Source: Acidobacteria bacterium SCN 69-37 (GTDB lineage Bacteria; Acidobacteriota; Vicinamibacteria; Vicinamibacterales; SCN-69-37). From it: a stretch of 64,000 nt of DNA. The translations under genes and the position numbers were made by a program. The notes beneath the pieces are model-generated. The model was not told where the DNA came from, did no database searches, and saw only the letters and a list, made by a program, of their open reading frames with translations. Positions 63,611-64,000 of this stretch are shown here, one piece after another; position 1 is the first letter of the stretch, and each line of letters opens with the position of its first letter. The stretch covers positions 164,895 through 228,894 of the forward strand of contig MEDJ01000023.1 in assembly GCA_001724025.1 (NCBI GenBank). The letters run 5' to 3'.

Positions 63611-64000
63611 TGTTGACGCTCACCGAAAACTGACCATCTCTGCTCGGTGAAAATTGACCAGGGCACGACGCCGGCGGGTCAGTCCGCCGGCGGTGATTCT
63701 ACTCCGGTCATTCGGGATCGGTGGCGTCCTCCTGTGCTTTGCGTCGGGCCTGCTCACGCGATTTGATGCGGGCTTTGGCCGTGTGGCTGCTGTGCCGGAA
63801 GCGATAGGACTCGTTGCCCGTCTCCACGATATGGCAGTGATGCGTGAGCCGGTCGAGCAGTGCCGTGGTCATTTTCGGATCCCCGAAGACGCTCGCCCAT
63901 TCGGCAAAGACCAGGTTCGTGGTGATGATCACGCTGGTGTGCTCGTACAGCTTCGACAACAGGTGAAAAAGGAGCGCCCCGCCCGACTGAGAAAACGGCA
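63611..64000 (-). mobile_element. IS21-family insertion sequence, partial
   Basis: The terminus TGTTGACGCTCACCGAAAAC begins at 63611, with repeated internal motifs GAAAACTGACCA (63625) and GAAAATTGACCA (63649), 24 bp apart, the multi-repeat ends typical of IS21. The istB-like gene follows inside. The element continues past the right edge. Confidence 0.85.
63708..64000 (-). CDS. istB: IstB-like ATPase, C-terminal part
   Basis: Runs off the right edge (5' end missing). Visible: [47 protein letters not shown] and [12 protein letters not shown], characteristic of the IstB/DnaC-like transposition helper. Walker A lies outside the window. Confidence 0.92.
   Translation of the reverse strand, partial: PFSQSGGALLFHLLSKLYEHTSVIITTNLVFAEWASVFGDPKMTTALLDRLTHHCHIVETGNESYRFRHSSHTAKARIKSREQARRKAQEDATDPE

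Overview
The window looks like a stretch of accreted mobile DNA in a high-GC Gram-negative bacterium. It encodes outer-membrane TolC-type proteins, periplasmic adaptors and a VirB/Trb type IV secretion apparatus. The gene style (TPR-CHAT proteins, a PDZ-S41 peptidase, many extracytoplasmic-function (ECF) sigma features) would fit a deep-branching phylum such as Acidobacteriota, but that placement is inference. No core housekeeping genes, complete tRNA genes, rRNA genes or CRISPR arrays are visible.

Element A (left edge to about 55.4 kb) reads as an integrative conjugative element. It opens with a TPR-CHAT protease-like gene (truncated by the window edge) coupled to a PDZ-S41 peptidase. An ECF sigma/anti-sigma pair follows on the minus strand. 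Divergent from it lies the transfer region (5.2-19.7 kb): VirB2, VirB3, VirB4, VirB9, VirB10, two TrbJ/VirB5-like proteins, VirB6, two small membrane proteins, VirB8, a winged-helix/relaxation-like protein, an unknown partner, a repeat-rich 450-bp gap that may be oriT, a VirD4/TraG coupling protein and VirB11. A lipoprotein and a RepB-type primase close this block. No canonical relaxase is recognisable.

The cargo is metal detoxification. From 21 to 41 kb there is a GDCCVxC protein, a P1B-4 ATPase and a CzcCBA pump on the minus strand. Next comes a mercury operon (merR divergent from merT, merP, merA) with a thioredoxin-like gene whose conserved Cys position is an in-frame UGA, then a second CzcCBA pump and an HMA-CDF transporter on the plus strand. 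A block of accessory genes (41.2-46.9 kb: two paralogous small proteins, a DUF932 protein, a ParB-like protein, an HTH protein), often separated by hairpins, precedes a Cu/Ag-type CusACB pump (47.0-53.5 kb). Two of its subunits carry extra fused domains. Three small Cys-rich exported proteins each head one of the three RND pump operons, and each appears to start with a GTG just after a -10 box.

At 54.1-56.7 kb two related tyrosine recombinases are transcribed away from each other. Between them lies a 3' tRNA-Ser-like end, a likely attachment site. To its right begins element B: integrase, higBA-type toxin-antitoxin pair, a deleted relic of the CHAT-S41 pair, a PD-(D/E)xK-like protein, a chimeric primase, and a UvrD-TPR helicase cut by an IS21-family element that runs off the right edge. 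B therefore looks like a decayed relative of A integrated in tandem. Possible ECF promoters sharing one bipartite motif precede the transfer operon, the accessory block and element B's integrase, suggesting control by the element-borne sigma factor.
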